From Bradysia coprophila (taxonomy: Eukaryota; Arthropoda; Insecta; Diptera; Sciaridae), in contig NW_023503372.1 of assembly GCF_014529535.1 (NCBI RefSeq), positions 2,641,772-2,705,771 on the forward strand: DNA of 64,000 bases, written 5' to 3'. Shown here piece after piece: positions 1 through 15,927 of this stretch. Under the pieces are notes generated by a model. It was not told the DNA's origin, ran no database searches, and saw nothing but the letters and a program-made list of their open reading frames with translations. Numbering within the stretch: position 1 is the first letter of the stretch; every line of letters begins with the position of its first letter. Position numbers and translations under genes: made by a program.

Positions 1-15
1 ACTATCGTAACTCAC

Positions 16-198
16 CTGGGGCCCGCGAACACGTTTGCTTATAGAAATCAAACTTTGATTCAGGCGCACATTCGTGAACGATCTTCGTTTTTTGTGCATT
101 ACATCTGTAGTAAGAACTGCAGCGTTTGTCGGGCACTGCATAGAAGAAATCATCCTGATTTGAACATTGAAAGTCTATCGCATGGCATAATGAGAGCG
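16..198 (-). CDS. Peritrophin-like chitin-binding (CBM14) exon, partial gene
   Basis: Internal exon of a gene that continues past the left edge. Read on the minus strand it starts after an acceptor (TTATTACAG) and ends at a GTGAGT donor, with phase 1 at both ends. It encodes 60 complete codons. The first ones (ALSLCHA) look like the end of a signal peptide. They are followed by a peritrophin-A pattern with all six cysteines: an FFYAVPD segment, then CSSYYRCN, then HEC, then a KFDFY segment and a final Cys. This family binds chitin in the peritrophic matrix or cuticle and is secreted. The first exon with the ATG was not found; the rest of the protein lies outside the window. The domain call is strong, but which peritrophin or cuticle analogue it is cannot be told. 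Confidence 0.82.
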
Positions 199-1303
199 CT
201 GTAATAAGAAAATGGAAATCAAAGCTAGAAAATGGTTAATAACTATGGTGGAGAAGGAAGACACTGAACCGCGCCGATCTGATGATAATCAATTTTTAAA
301 TAAATATTTTAAATAAAAATTAGAGAAATCGTCTCCGGTGGTCTCATATAATTATATTACCGACGTCATTAGTGTTAAAATTTGCCCAGCACTGAAGGTA
401 CATCGATAAATCATTTTACTCAAGAATCGCTACATCATCGCAAATATTTTTCCTTAGTTTTAATTCTTTAATAACAAAGCTAAATATCAAATTAAAATTC
501 AATTTTCGCACAAATATTGAATTTCAACATTTGAATACATTAAAATGCAAACCTGAATCGTAAATTTACCTAAATGCCTAAACCTGACCAATAAACAAAC
601 GATTAAAATCGACCATTAAGTGATTTAAGTGCCCGTAAAACCTATCTAGACTTTCTAGCGCCTCGGTTTGTCATTTCAACTGTCGATTTAATTCTCTTTT
701 TTTGGTTCGTTCCTTTCATGTGTATCAGTTTCATGCTAATTAATTGAAATTTATTTTCGATCGACGAGTTTACAGCACGTATATATCTTGACGGACTTAT
801 AAAAAGTTGGCTTACGTATCCAGTTTTTATGAATGATATTGTTAACAGCAAAAAACAAATTAATTTAGAAAAAAAATCGTTAATTTCTTATTGATTTGAA
901 TAAAAAACCTCACGACTAAAGTGTCTGGGTTTTTACTACGTTCTAATAGTCCGACATACAAGTAGCAGTTTGAATATATTGAATTGTTCAGTGAGTACAA
1001 TCAGCAACAATTAGCCTTTCATAGGTGGAGTATTTTAATTGATCATTGAAAAATATTATTCTGATCATCACCGCAAAATTAAACCTTATTCCCACAGTCG
1101 CCAAAAGAAACACTTCCTATATAGTATTTTCAAGAACATTTTGTCCCTGAGGCTCTTTTATATCACAGGGACTGTTTTTGGGACAACATTTTCCCATATT
1201 GACTTGAATTTAACCACATTTCTCTGAAAACATTTTTCAGATTTTTTTTTTAATTCGGGAAAAGGGTTTATCAAATATAGTCCTTGCTTTACAGCTCTAT
1301 ATA
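199..1303. other. No gene seen; upstream intron or 5' flank of the CBM14 gene
   Basis: AT-rich sequence with only short reading frames. It should contain the first, signal-peptide exon of the peritrophin-like gene on the minus strand, but no convincing ATG-plus-donor was found. Around 1165-1220 there is a degraded copy of the hAT-like family seen intact at 49611-49736 (CAGGGACTxTTTTTG followed by a CATTTTCC-type end). Confidence 0.5.
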
Positions 1304-1418
1304 CAATGGCTAAACCGAACTGGTGTGCATACGTTATTTTGCAAATGGGACCATTTGGAATTGTATGTGACCAGCTGGTGCAAAATAACGTATGCATACC
1401 AGTTCGGTTTAGCGATTG
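1304..1418. repeat. Hairpin with 40-bp arms
   Basis: Arms 1304-1343 and 1379-1418 are inverted copies with two mismatches around a 35-bp loop. They contain the CTAAACCGAACTGG motif and its complement. No clear target-site duplication was found. Probably a small foldback element. The 159-codon open frame on the minus strand across it is treated as chance. Confidence 0.8.
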
Positions 1419-1583
1419 TATGGTAAAGCAATTTCTAGAGTTTTGTACCAGATAAACACTAGCCGAGCCCTGGTCGATGTACACACGAAAATTAGACTTT
1501 TCGGTTTTATCTCGCGTATGTAATTTATTTTGGAATAGATGGCTCGAAATATGAAAAGTACAGTTTTCGAGACATGTAGTAGA

Positions 1584-1731
1584 TGTTACAGACGACAAGC
1601 ATATTACCAGCATTATTATCTGGTCTATTACTTCCATCGATCAGAGTATTTTTAATCTGTTGATTTCAAATCTTGTACTTCAACTTTTCTAACATGCATT
1701 TTACTATAGAATAGACCATATTATCCAGAAC
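1584..1731. mobile_element. Truncated copy of the TTAA-flanked CCTGT MITE family
   Basis: Starts at GTTACAGACGACAAGC and matches the intact copy at 29808-30020 over about 150 bp (motifs TATTACTTCCATCGAT and GATTTCAAATCTTGTACTTCAA). It lacks the far end carrying the TATCGATAACAGATG block and has no target duplication. Confidence 0.75.
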
Positions 1732-1893
1732 TTTCAAAAACGTTTTCCTCAAAACATTACACGTTTTTAACCGTTATAACACCTAACCGCCTTATTAATT
1801 CTTCTCATTTTGAACATAAATCATAAACTTTTCGGGGATTTTTTAAATGTCAACTAACTAAAGTATAAGATATGTAGTAAGCGTAATTCTTAA

Positions 1894-2288
1894 GAGCTTC
1901 CGAGCGTACGCTGAAATTGTAGCCTACATTTCTGCGTTTCGAAATTTTTGATCGCTGATATCTTTTTACGAGAGGCCCTTTTAAAAAATGTACAACCACA
2001 TTTTCGAGTAAGAATATGTCAGCTTTGAATAAAAAATAAAATTGTCTGTGAAAGTTTCATGTGCTTTGAGAAAACTGTACCGATGCCCCAAATTTGCATC
2101 AAAGGTACACTTTTCTCAAAGCACATGGAACTTTCACAGACAATTTTATTTTTTATTCAAAGCTGACATATTTTTACTCGAAAATGTGGCTGTACATTTT
2201 TTAAAAGGGCCTCTCGTAAAAAGATAGCGATAAAAAATTTCGAAACGCAGAAATGTAGGCTACAATTTCAGCTTACGCTCGGAAGCTC
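1894..2288. mobile_element. Long foldback element flanked by TTAA
   Basis: A near-perfect inverted repeat of about 395 bp. The arms, roughly 180 bp each, start GAGCTTCCGAGCG and end CGCTCGGAAGCTC; the loop is centred near 2090. TTAA is present directly at both ends (1890-1893 and 2289-2292), as expected for insertion by a piggyBac-type transposase. No coding capacity. If transcribed it would fold into one long double-stranded stem. Confidence 0.88.
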
Positions 2289-2292
2289 TTAA

Positions 2293-2448
2293 ACCTGTTA
2301 CTTCTCTTTTTTCAAGTATTGTTTACTTTTTGACGCAAAATCTTTTACTTCTTTTGTTTTACTGATGTTTTGCAATATAAGTGAATAGTACTCAGATCTA
2401 ATCGCTTATTATTGTTATCGTTGTCAATAACAGATGGTAACAGATGAT
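2293..2448. mobile_element. Degraded CCTGT-family MITE abutting the foldback element
   Basis: Begins with an ACCTGTTAC-type end immediately after the foldback element and ends in the family block TTATCGTTGTCAATAACAGATG. The middle matches the 34879-35073 copy (AATCTTTTACTTCTTTTGTTT). It shows two unrelated families side by side at one TTAA site. Confidence 0.65.
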
Positions 2449-2787
2449 TGTTGCTTGAGTTACGGTAATTGAACAGAATTACTTGAAAAAACACAAACAT
2501 TTCATTAAATGTACGTCATGTTATCATTATTAATGAATACATTAACCTTAATGAACTGCTAGACAACTTCAGTTTTTAGAAATTTGCGTTCATTTATCAA
2601 ATTAGTTTTCGTCGAAAATCTACAAATCAAATCTGTATTTCAAGTTCGCGCACTCACATTTCTTCCCTTTATTGTACACATTTTTTTTTTTCAAAACACA
2701 CGATTTTTCATGCGACGCATCGCATTAATCTTCGTGGAAATCTGACATTCTTCCCTTTCTAATTTGGGAGTTGTTGTGGTCTGTAAG

Positions 2788-2945
2788 AGTTCCCACAAAA
2801 ATCTCGTTTAACAAATGAAAATCTAGATTCTGTATTTTCTGAATTTTTGCAACATTCGCAACACTGAGTCTAGATTGTTTTTTTTATATATATATCATAT
2901 TGCAAGGCGCAACCAGAGTCTAGATTTTCATTTTCCCAAATCAGA
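2788..2945. repeat. Dispersed repeat with TCTAGATTTTCATTT arms
   Basis: Contains TCGTTTAACAAATGAAAATCTAGATT and, about 100 bp on, its inverse TCTAGATTTTCATTT. The same block occurs at 59226-59317. Likely a small inverted-repeat transposon of unassigned superfamily. Confidence 0.6.
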
Positions 2946-3296
2946 AAATATGTCGTTTTACTTCAAGTACGGTTGATATGCATGTTAAGAAAAAATTAAT
3001 GAATAAACGAAACTAAAGTTAGGTTAGTCTGAAAGTACCGTCACCTGAAGATGATCTGTGATCGAATTGTTTGTTTTACGTCTTCTTTTTTGAGTGATAA
3101 ATTCCACTCAATGAGCTGTCGATTTTTTTATGTTTTCTGTTTCTTTCCTTGAAGAAAAGACGATGCAGCTCAGTATTTTATGTTTTAGTTAAAATTGTGT
3201 TAAATTGCAGCACATTTTGATCTTTTGCATAGTTCATTTCCGTCATTAATTACAAAACAAAAAATGGGTAAGTCAACCACGGTTCATATGATGATT

Positions 3297-3368
3297 TTTT
3301 CTCGCTGACTAAATGTCGATTATCAAACCAACACAATGGTTTGATAATCGACATATAGTGCGAGAAAA
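3297..3368. repeat. Hairpin with about 33-bp arms
   Basis: Arms TTTTCTCGC...GATTATCAAACCA (3297-3330) and the complement (3337-3368) around a 6-bp loop, with a small indel near the outer ends. No other copy was noticed in the window. Confidence 0.75.
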
Positions 3369-6300
3369 GGTCTTCACAAGACACTTGTTAGATAAATAAC
3401 TGTTTATGTAGCTACCCTCTATTCCTCAGTCAACTTTCTCTTTATGCGTACTAGAGGCTTTGAGTATAGTGATAACGTTAAAGACATTGAAAATCGATTG
3501 ATGACTATAATTTTTAAGCTAAAATTTATGCAAACCGTAACATTTTCGCAGACAATGTGAATTATCGCAACAAAAATCTTAGAGGTCATTATAGGAGTGT
3601 ATGTTATTAACACCAAGCTTTTTATTATTGAAAAATCAATGTGACACAAGCTTTCAATCCAGTTAAAAATTATTATAAAATTAGTGAAAGAAACACACAC
3701 CGTCGATCTTGACCTCTTCTACTCGGTTTAGATAAATAATTTAACAGAAAAAAAACGCTAAACAAAAATTTGAGACAAAACCATTCAATAAATTACGAAA
3801 CGCGTGTGTTTAGACACTCTAATCAAATCGACATCCGTTTGCATAAATATTAAATTCATTCATACCATTCGTATCGATTCTTTTCACGTCCCAGACCACA
3901 TTACTAATGCTCATAAAAATTAAATATTTTTTTTGTTTTTTTAATTTTACATTTTAAAATATCGGATTCTAATTTATGTCACATTTGAACACTGATGAAA
4001 GAACTGCCAAAAAATCGAACATAAAAAAATTCAAAAAAGTTAAAAAATTGAATATCATCTCTCAATCGCTACGTTTTTATCATCATTCAATATTGTCTGT
4101 GTTGTGTATTGGAGTTTTTAACATTACCTCCTATGGCAAGGACGGTCATTGCTGCGTTTTGCCATTGATTTCGACGGTGTTTGTTGAAAATCATTGTAGA
4201 AATTGTATGAAGAACTCTTTACATTATAATTCGCTTAACTTTTACGGTCTTTTTCTTTCGATGCAACAGTTTCGTTTGAATTGTGTTGGTGGTGGTGGTT
4301 CCCTTCTTATTGCATTTTATAATTTAAATTTAACAACGAAATTAGTGTCGGGTTTGATGGTCTCTTTTTTCGGTTGTTTAGTGGAACTGTTTAAATATGG
4401 TTAGCCCGGAGCGTCATTCACAATCAAGTTTTAAAACATCTATACGATACAATTTCGTCGTATTACAAATTAAATGATTCGTTTAACGTTTAGTGCTTAA
4501 ATCGTGTTACGAAATTATTTTTAGCCCGAGTCATAATTAACGAAATTCGAACAAAGAAATCAAACATATTAGTATTGATCCGAGGTCAAAGCATCACATA
4601 GTTGTACGGATTGATTTTTACTAAGTGTAAAAGTCTTAACGAAAAATACACACACAATTATCTTGCTAAACAATTAACAAACAAACTCGTCCAACAAGCG
4701 CCATCCAACAAAACGCTTTTTATTGCTATTTGCATATAAATTCACTTTCAATGTAAAAATCTAGAAGATCACATCCGCTTCAAGAAATAAGAAAAAAATT
4801 ATTTTCGTAATTTATTTTCAATTAACCAGTCTATGGTTTTTGTTCAATAAAATTGTTTCTAAAATCTACGACGATTTTTAATTTAAAAAAAAATATTTAT
4901 CCCTAAATCACTGACTGCAATTCTTAACGAATTCTTTTTCGTCAAAAGGAAAATGAACTTTTTCCCTTGTAAATATACTAATGAAAGAGATAACGCGCGT
5001 CCGGTTTCAATCCACCAAACACATCTAATCGTACGGACATTCACGTATGGAATGAAAACAAAACGACACCAACGAAGTAAGTTTCCATTTCCAAAGCGGT
5101 TGTAAACTAATAGATTCTATGGTTTTATAAATCAAGACCTGGCGCTATAAAGTGGGGACATGATCATGCCTTTTGTTTTTATATATTTACAAACACTTTA
5201 TATGCTTTTTAGACTGATGCTGAATTAATATGATATGCTCATAGAGCAATCATATTGGTGTACGGTTTCGGTGGTTTTTTTGTTTTGTTTCAGTTTCAAA
5301 TTTATTGTCACTTTTATAGGCGATACGTATGGACGTTGAATGAATTTTATGGGTTTTGGATATGGCTTTTTTAAGCTTATTTGGAGCATTTTAATGATTT
5401 CGTTAGCCGTGATAGAAATTTGATATTAATAAACACAAATACGGAAGGTAGTTTATGACTTCGATTTAGTTGTTTTGCTTAGAAATTATAAAAATTAATC
5501 GTCGTTTGTATCATTGATTACCCGATCAAAAGAGCTTTAAGACCGTGAATTGAAGCTCAACATCGGTATCACTTCAGTCTTTCGATTCAAGATTTCCTTT
5601 TTGATTACAACATTTCGGAATGAAGCTGAACGACGGACCGTATTTTTTAGAAGTTCTGATTCTGACCTAATACCTTTTTCTTATTGACTGTGAAACCAAT
5701 CGTTCTCACATAAAGTCGTGGTTTAAAAACTAAGCCATTCTTTCGGCGAAAATGTTTGTTCTGGAACTAACGACTGGACTGTAAGACCTACAGTTTAGGT
5801 TATGGTGCTACTAGTGCTAATTTTAAGACTCGTAAAATTTACCTATAAGACAAGACATACCTTTCACTAATTGTTGGGCACCAATCCTATGACTTCGACG
5901 TTAATTTATTTTGTACTATGATAAGGTAACCGAGACATGAAGAAAAATCTTTATTTAGAAAACAAAGTGTTCTGCCCTCTTAGAGAAGGTTGCCCGTCCA
6001 CACAGCATATCGATCAATAATAAATTACAAAATATTTACAGCGAAAAGCGAAGTCAAAATCGAACGTTAAATTATTAGTGACTTGGCAGCATATATGTGG
6101 TTCTTAATAATCCGGATCGTATCGACCAAAATGTCTTCCGTAATTTGATTAAGCTTTGAAACTATCACTTAAACGAAGCCCCGTAAGGTTCCTTTCATCA
6201 ACTTCTTTATATAAAGAATTTCTAGACATTACTTCATCTGATCAGTTAATAACAAAGCTATCTCTCTGGAGATAATTACGTTTGCCGATAAAGTAAAATC

Positions 6301-8492
6301 TTGAACATCGAAATCATTCCGACGAATTTTAATGAAACCTTAAAGAGACAAACATCATTCTTATCTTCGGATTCCAGTGAAGTTTTTCCCGTTGAAGTTG
6401 CAATCTTCATTTTTTATGAGTGTTTCGAAAAATGTTAGACAACACGTGGAAACCGAAAAAAACGATTAATGTTAAAAATGTGCGCGATTTTCGATCGCTC
6501 CACCGTGAATCGAAATTTATTTTTGTCATTCAATAATCGTCTCTATAAATTTGCATTTAATATCCTCGCCATAAAACGTGCTGATGAGGTGCAATATGAA
6601 ATATTCTCACACCGAATTCATTCACAAAAATTCTTCAAATTTCGCATATAAACTATTTGGCAGTTACAGGATGTTATGAAATGCGGTTTAGATATGAATC
6701 TTATACCCCATGTTGATTGGTTGAACGTTTTAGTTGACGAAAAGACATCGTTGATTTGTATGGAAGAGACTATTGGACAAATAGTACGCTGTGGAGGCGA
6801 CTTTGATCATCTGTTATCGACAACGACGACAAAATTAAATTCGTTGCTTTATGTAGCAAAATGTTTGACAGAACTAATGGAGTAAAAGATTTGGTTTGAA
6901 ACATTAGGAGATACTTTAACAAGTACAAGATTCGGTATGACACATTAGGTGATACTTTAACAAATGAAGTAAAAGATTTAGTAATTGAATCGTGATAATC
7001 TTGCTGTTTCTAAAAAGCTAAAATGGCAAGGCCAAACCGTTGATAAAATAAACGAAGCAATTTCAGCTGTTTGTGTAGCGTTAAGGTTCGTCTTTGTTTT
7101 CATTCAGTGGAAAGATCTTTTCAAAAAGCATCGAAGATGCAAGTACTAACGTAAGTACTACCAATTTTATGTATAAATAGTGAGCTGGAATTGTCTAAAA
7201 TAAATTCAAATTGGATTTGTCGATAATATAATTGAATTTTAGTTGATAGCCCAAGTACAGAACTTGATTCTCACAAAAGCAGGTAATGGACGAAATTAAT
7301 GAGCTTCAAACTGATAAAGGGATGTTAATTATAAAGTTTTAATTTTAGAAAACGTGAAGTGGAACGGCAGACCAGTAATTCTAATCATAAAAATCTATTT
7401 CCATAATTTAAGTCAATAATTATATTTACGAAAACCAATTATTTTTATGACTTGTTCGAACAACATTAATTTCAGCAATATTAATACTCACTTGGTATCT
7501 TCTATTCTATCCGGTCAATACCACAATTCTGATTTTTTTTGTCTTATTGCTGAATAAATTATTAAAATTATAGATGCGGTTTTTCGAGATACTATCGCCT
7601 CCAATACTTAATTGGGCTGACTTTATCGATGTGCTTTAATAAGCTGGAATTGATGGCTTGTGAATGTCTCATGTTACTATGAAAATTTATATTGCAAACG
7701 CGGATGGGATAAATATTTTTTTGATGGAAAAGAATGGAATTTTTGAAATATTTTATGAATTGCTTGTGGTAACATAACAATAATTTCTGGTTATTAAGCA
7801 CAAAGTCATTTTGATCGTACATATATCCAACAAATTGACCGGATATAGTAAGGCTAAGTGTGGAAAAACCTAAAAGATTAATATTACCGCTAATCGCCAC
7901 TCATCATTCACACATTATTAATTACTCTCTACTCGAACACTTTGCTGAAATGTTAGACGGTGTGATAATGGAAAGATTTTTTAATGATTATGGGAGAATC
8001 CACTCTACACTGTCGTCGTTAGTATGTTGTTTTCGAATTTCTATCTTCAGCGACAGAGCTTGTGGTTTCAGATATTCGATAAGAATCCCTACGTTTGTTT
8101 CATTGCTTCAGAAACCCTTCGTGAGTCATCAGATATCAGAGTCTTCATGAGAGATGTTCATAACTAGGATTGCAACAACAACACTGTGGATTGTACATAA
8201 TGTAACATATGTTGTGTTCGTGAGTATCGAAATCACAAATATTTTGTGAAAGAGTGCAGCTACTGTCATGGAATATTATGTATACTTACTGGCCAAGGTG
8301 TCCTCGACTCAGCAGCACCGATTGCAGTGTCTTCACTGGCCTCGTGGGCGACTTGGGTACTTTTAAAAATTCCATTCAAAAATTTTGAAAACGTGGTTTC
8401 AGGTGAAGCACTACCACCTCATACCAGAAGCAAAACATATTCATTTGTCTCAGGAAGTATAACTCAAAAATCAAAAGGTCAAATTTTCGATG
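3369..8492. other. Gene-poor AT-rich stretch, no supported gene
   Basis: No exon with a recognisable protein motif and splice sites was found on either strand. A 142-codon ATG frame at 3976-4404 (+) has no recognisable domain and may be chance. At 6676-6885 (+) and then about 6895-7110 there are open segments broken by stops, with an imperfect direct repeat of about 42 bp (ATACTTTAACAA at about 6911 and 6953). This may be a decayed coding sequence, but I do not recognise it. Confidence 0.5.
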
Positions 8493-8495
8493 TTA

Positions 8496-8659
8496 GGGGC
8501 CGTTCATAAATTACGTAACGCAAAAATCAACATTTTTCAGACCCCCCCCGGGTCTGTAACGCTAAAAGGGTCAAGTTTGACCCAATTTTGTTAGAACCGT
8601 AACGCTTGCCTCATACCCCCCCTCCCCCCTCTAGCGTTACGTAATTTATGAACGGCCCC
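8496..8659. mobile_element. PIF/Harbinger-like MITE with TTA target duplication
   Basis: A 164-bp element with perfect terminal inverted repeats of about 26 bp starting GGGGCCGTTCATAAATTACG. It is flanked by TTA at 8493-8495 and 8660-8662. TTA/TAA duplications and GGG-starting ends fit the PIF/Harbinger superfamily; the superfamily call is inference. The centre has a C-run and a GGGTC-rich inner palindrome. A second, more diverged element with the same type of ends lies at 50137-50307. Confidence 0.88.
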
Positions 8660-9401
8660 TTAGGCAATCTTGGCAGTGGCACCTTTTGAACCATCGGTTT
8701 CTTTGGTAGTTTTGTAAAGTTTTCAAAGCTCTGTATTCCGATAGAACATTGTTTTCAAAAATACTCTCAACTTTCCTAGTTATGACCATCGGAAACTTAA
8801 AGTCATCCGGGGGACTTCTTCCCGGGCTCCATCGGATCCATCAACCACATTTCTACGTTTTCCGCATACAGGATATAGCGGACCTTAAAATTCGCAATTC
8901 GATACGCCCTATCGTCAATGCCATTCCAAAGAAACCGGGCAACTTTTAGATAAATTGACCAAGCAATACATATTAATAATTTTAGATAAAATTTGAGGAC
9001 ATTCTCGCTCTAATTTATCATTTTCCGTACAGTTTTCCAACGAGTTATCGCATTTTAATCGGTAATAATTTTGATGTTTTGCCAGAAATGAAAATAATAA
9101 ATTTTCGGAAATACCACAAGAAATTTTCCTTCCCAGCCAAGTTCATTTCGCCATACCTCCGGAACAAGTGGTCCAAACCGCACTAAGTAACGTAGTTTAA
9201 GTTTCGTCTTATTTCCTACTACTCGATTAAAACTAGTAAATATGACGAAATTTGACGTGATGGTTTCGCGAATTTCCTCCAAACTAATATCCATTTCCCG
9301 AGATAATTAGAATCTTGACTGAGACTCTCAGCTTCCGAAGTTGAAATAGGAAGTTTCTATCAGTAAACTTTACGTAATCTAGAAATATTACCTTTCATTT
9401 A

Positions 9402-9543
9402 CAGTAGGTGACGCTGAAATAAGTTATTCGTTTCGTATCAGCTGTTTTCCAGATGGAACTCATTCAAACAAAAATCCTCATACTTGTTTATACTGAGAGA
9501 CAGCTGACAACGAAATGAATAACTTATTTCAGAGGCACGACTG
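9402..9543. mobile_element. Tc1/mariner-like MITE flanked by TA
   Basis: A 142-bp element with inverted ends CAGTAGGTGACGCTGAAAT and its counterpart ending ACGACTG. TA stands directly outside both ends. The inner part of the repeats (CTGAAATAAGTTATTC) is nearly perfect. CAGT ends and TA duplication fit Tc1/mariner. Confidence 0.8.
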
Positions 9544-9582
9544 TACGAATTTTTTTTCGGAAGGCCCATGAATTTGTGTAGA

Positions 9583-9666
9583 ACTTTCCACCCAAACACG
9601 ATTCAGTCGGACTTTCCACCCAAACCCGATTCAGTCGGACTTTCCACCCAAACGCGATTCAGTCGG
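9583..9666. repeat. Three tandem 28-bp units
   Basis: Three consecutive copies starting ACTTTCCACCCAAAC and ending CGATTCAGTCGG. They differ only at one base (A, C or G before the CGATT block). So little divergence implies recent tandem duplication. Confidence 0.9.
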
Positions 9667-10343
9667 ACTTCAGTTTCTCAAACCAGCGAAAATCTAGCCC
9701 GACAATATTAAAATCCGTCTGACAGCTCATAATTTTCGGCCACAGATCGAAGGGGAATGTATAATACGTGAAGTAAAGAACGAGACTGGGAACGTTTCAT
9801 GGAATGTGTGTGGTTACAAGAAGTCAATGTAATTAACCATCACTGTCAAGCAACAGTGCGCTGAATTAACTGAAAATGAAGATTCTATATGACCAATTCG
9901 ATTAGGCGAATGATATTACAACGATGTTTCATGAGAATTACAAAGATGTTCAAGAAAATTTTCCATTCATCATTCATATCCAAGAATTATCTGACTTGCT
10001 CACAGATGTGAACTCTGGAAAGTACAGATGAATCGATCTGTTTGAAGTTAAATTGAGAAACCGCTGTGATGGTAAGTGGCGACCATGGTGGTCGTGATGG
10101 TAAGTATAGCTCGGAGATGGATTCCATTATCGTGAAAAGAGGAGAGAAATTCTTTGACATTTTTTATATTGGAGATTGATTCTGCCGCACATATTTATGT
10201 TGTCAAACGAAAAACATTCAGCCGATTTCTAAAACTTGTTTTTTTGTGTGTTTCGGCACTTCTCGACATAAATCTATTCGGAGCATTAGATCGAAGAGAA
10301 AAAATCATTTCGTTGCAGTAAAAGCCAAAGAAAAAGGTGGAAA

Positions 10344-14200
<3,857 letters not shown>

Positions 14201-14249
14201 GGGATTGTGCCGGAAGCACAACTCTCTCACGAATGTATACCATGTGAAT

Positions 14250-14255
14250 AATAAA
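14250..14255 (+). promoter_or_regulatory. Poly(A) signal of CSN2
   Basis: AATAAA 50 nt past the CSN2 stop codon. Confidence 0.7.
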
Positions 14256-15925
14256 ATGCATCCAGTTCAAGCAAATTAATCTCAATGTCTTATTTATCGG
14301 CGTTGGTGCTCCTCCTAACGTTTCACAACTGAAGCATAAATGTATACTTCTTAGTCTTAGACTGTTTTCTCACCTAGCCTGCATTTCTATAAAATTTTCC
14401 AGTATATAGAAAAATTGGTAATCGAAAGCGCGGACAAGAGAATCCCTCTTCAATGTGGCAGTAAAAATTAATGGAAGTTCAGTGAACTTCAGACGCTTTA
14501 TTGAACTGTCCTCTGTTGACTTTTGGCAACTTATATTAGTCCTATTGAGAGACGAAGTGATGTTTTGTACTATCATAATCATTTACCATCATCCTGTTCT
14601 TAAGAACCAACCGAATCACTTTTATCATTTCTCCATTACAATCTGTTGCGAACCAAAAACGAATATTCACCACAACAAACCACAGATCTCGCTGAACTTC
14701 ACTTTAATATAAGAGCAGAGATCCTGCGCAAGTTTTTAATAGCACCAAAAAGTAACAACAACAGCACAAACTCAAAATAATGAACGCGAAAACTAGAGCA
14801 AACAAAACGAAACATTCAACTCTCTTCTTCATTACTATGCAACCAAAAAAAAATCGCTCGAGATCACTTATTGTGATATCAATATATCAATAGATTTAAC
14901 GAACCAACTAAGGGATCAACGCTTCCAAAAAAGTGTCTATTAGCCCAGACACAGATACTGAACATAGCCTTCTATGAAAATGTGGACCGATGAGTCCCTC
15001 ACACTTTGCTGTCTGTAAGCTTTAGATGTTCGGTAAAGTACGGTGTGAATGCCATATCTAGTCTACGTGGAAAATGAACGATGTAAGTAAAAATTTGAAA
15101 AAAGTCATTTTGATGAGTTTTCGATTGTCATAAAGATACGACAGTTAAAGTTGGTCCAAAATCGGCTATTTCTTCCCAGAATTGCTGAATTGTTAACGCC
15201 AGCAATGCTAAGAACGATTTGTAACCGTTTCGACACACTAGAAGTTCAATATATCAATATATCTGCAAACCGGTGAAACTTTACGCCGAGTCTATATTCG
15301 AAAGCTTTTGAAATTCCCTCTAAAATGAACTATGACACGACTATTTTGCATAGATTTTAGTCAGTAGAACTGATCTCACTATATATGGCTTATCTGTGAT
15401 CGATTTTCAGAGGTGCGCTTGGGAGCTTTAAACTTCAAAAAAAAAATTTTTTTGGTATTTTCGTGATCATGGGACCATTCTGCAACCTACCCGCAGGCCT
15501 TAAACAACAAAATACTTTTGACAAAACGCTACACCCTAATAGGTACCTACAATTGAAAGGAGTTGGATAAGAGGAAATTTAAGCCGGATAATAGATTTTA
15601 TGCCACTTTATCATCGTCTTCTATTTCCTCGTGAACTGTCACAATATGGTTTCCACAAATCTGACGAAGAGGAATTTCGTTTGCTGGGCTCTTCGTTTTC
15701 TCTTCTAATTAATTTGAGTCGACGCCACAATTTTTTTGCACGAATCTTGGAGACCTTAAATAGTAAACTTTAACTTACCGTTTCATTTTGTTAATTTGTC
15801 AATTCATTTTGTATGCAATAATTCTGTCAATCACTCAATGTGGTTGATTCGAAATGCTCCTTGAATAAATCAATAACGAACTATTTGAATACAGACTTTA
15901 GACATATATAAAAAAACATATTTTA
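14256..15925. other. Intergenic, nothing recognised
   Basis: Short overlapping open frames on both strands just after CSN2 (14370-14712) show no motif. The rest is AT-rich without exon-like features. Confidence 0.5.
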
Positions 15926-15927
15926 TA

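Noticed and set aside
1158..1637. 159-codon minus-strand frame
   Set aside because: It runs through a hairpin and a MITE end and has no domain; open by chance in palindromic sequence.
3976..4404. 142-codon plus-strand ATG frame
   Set aside because: Lys-rich start and AT-driven composition with no motif or splice context; not enough to call a gene.
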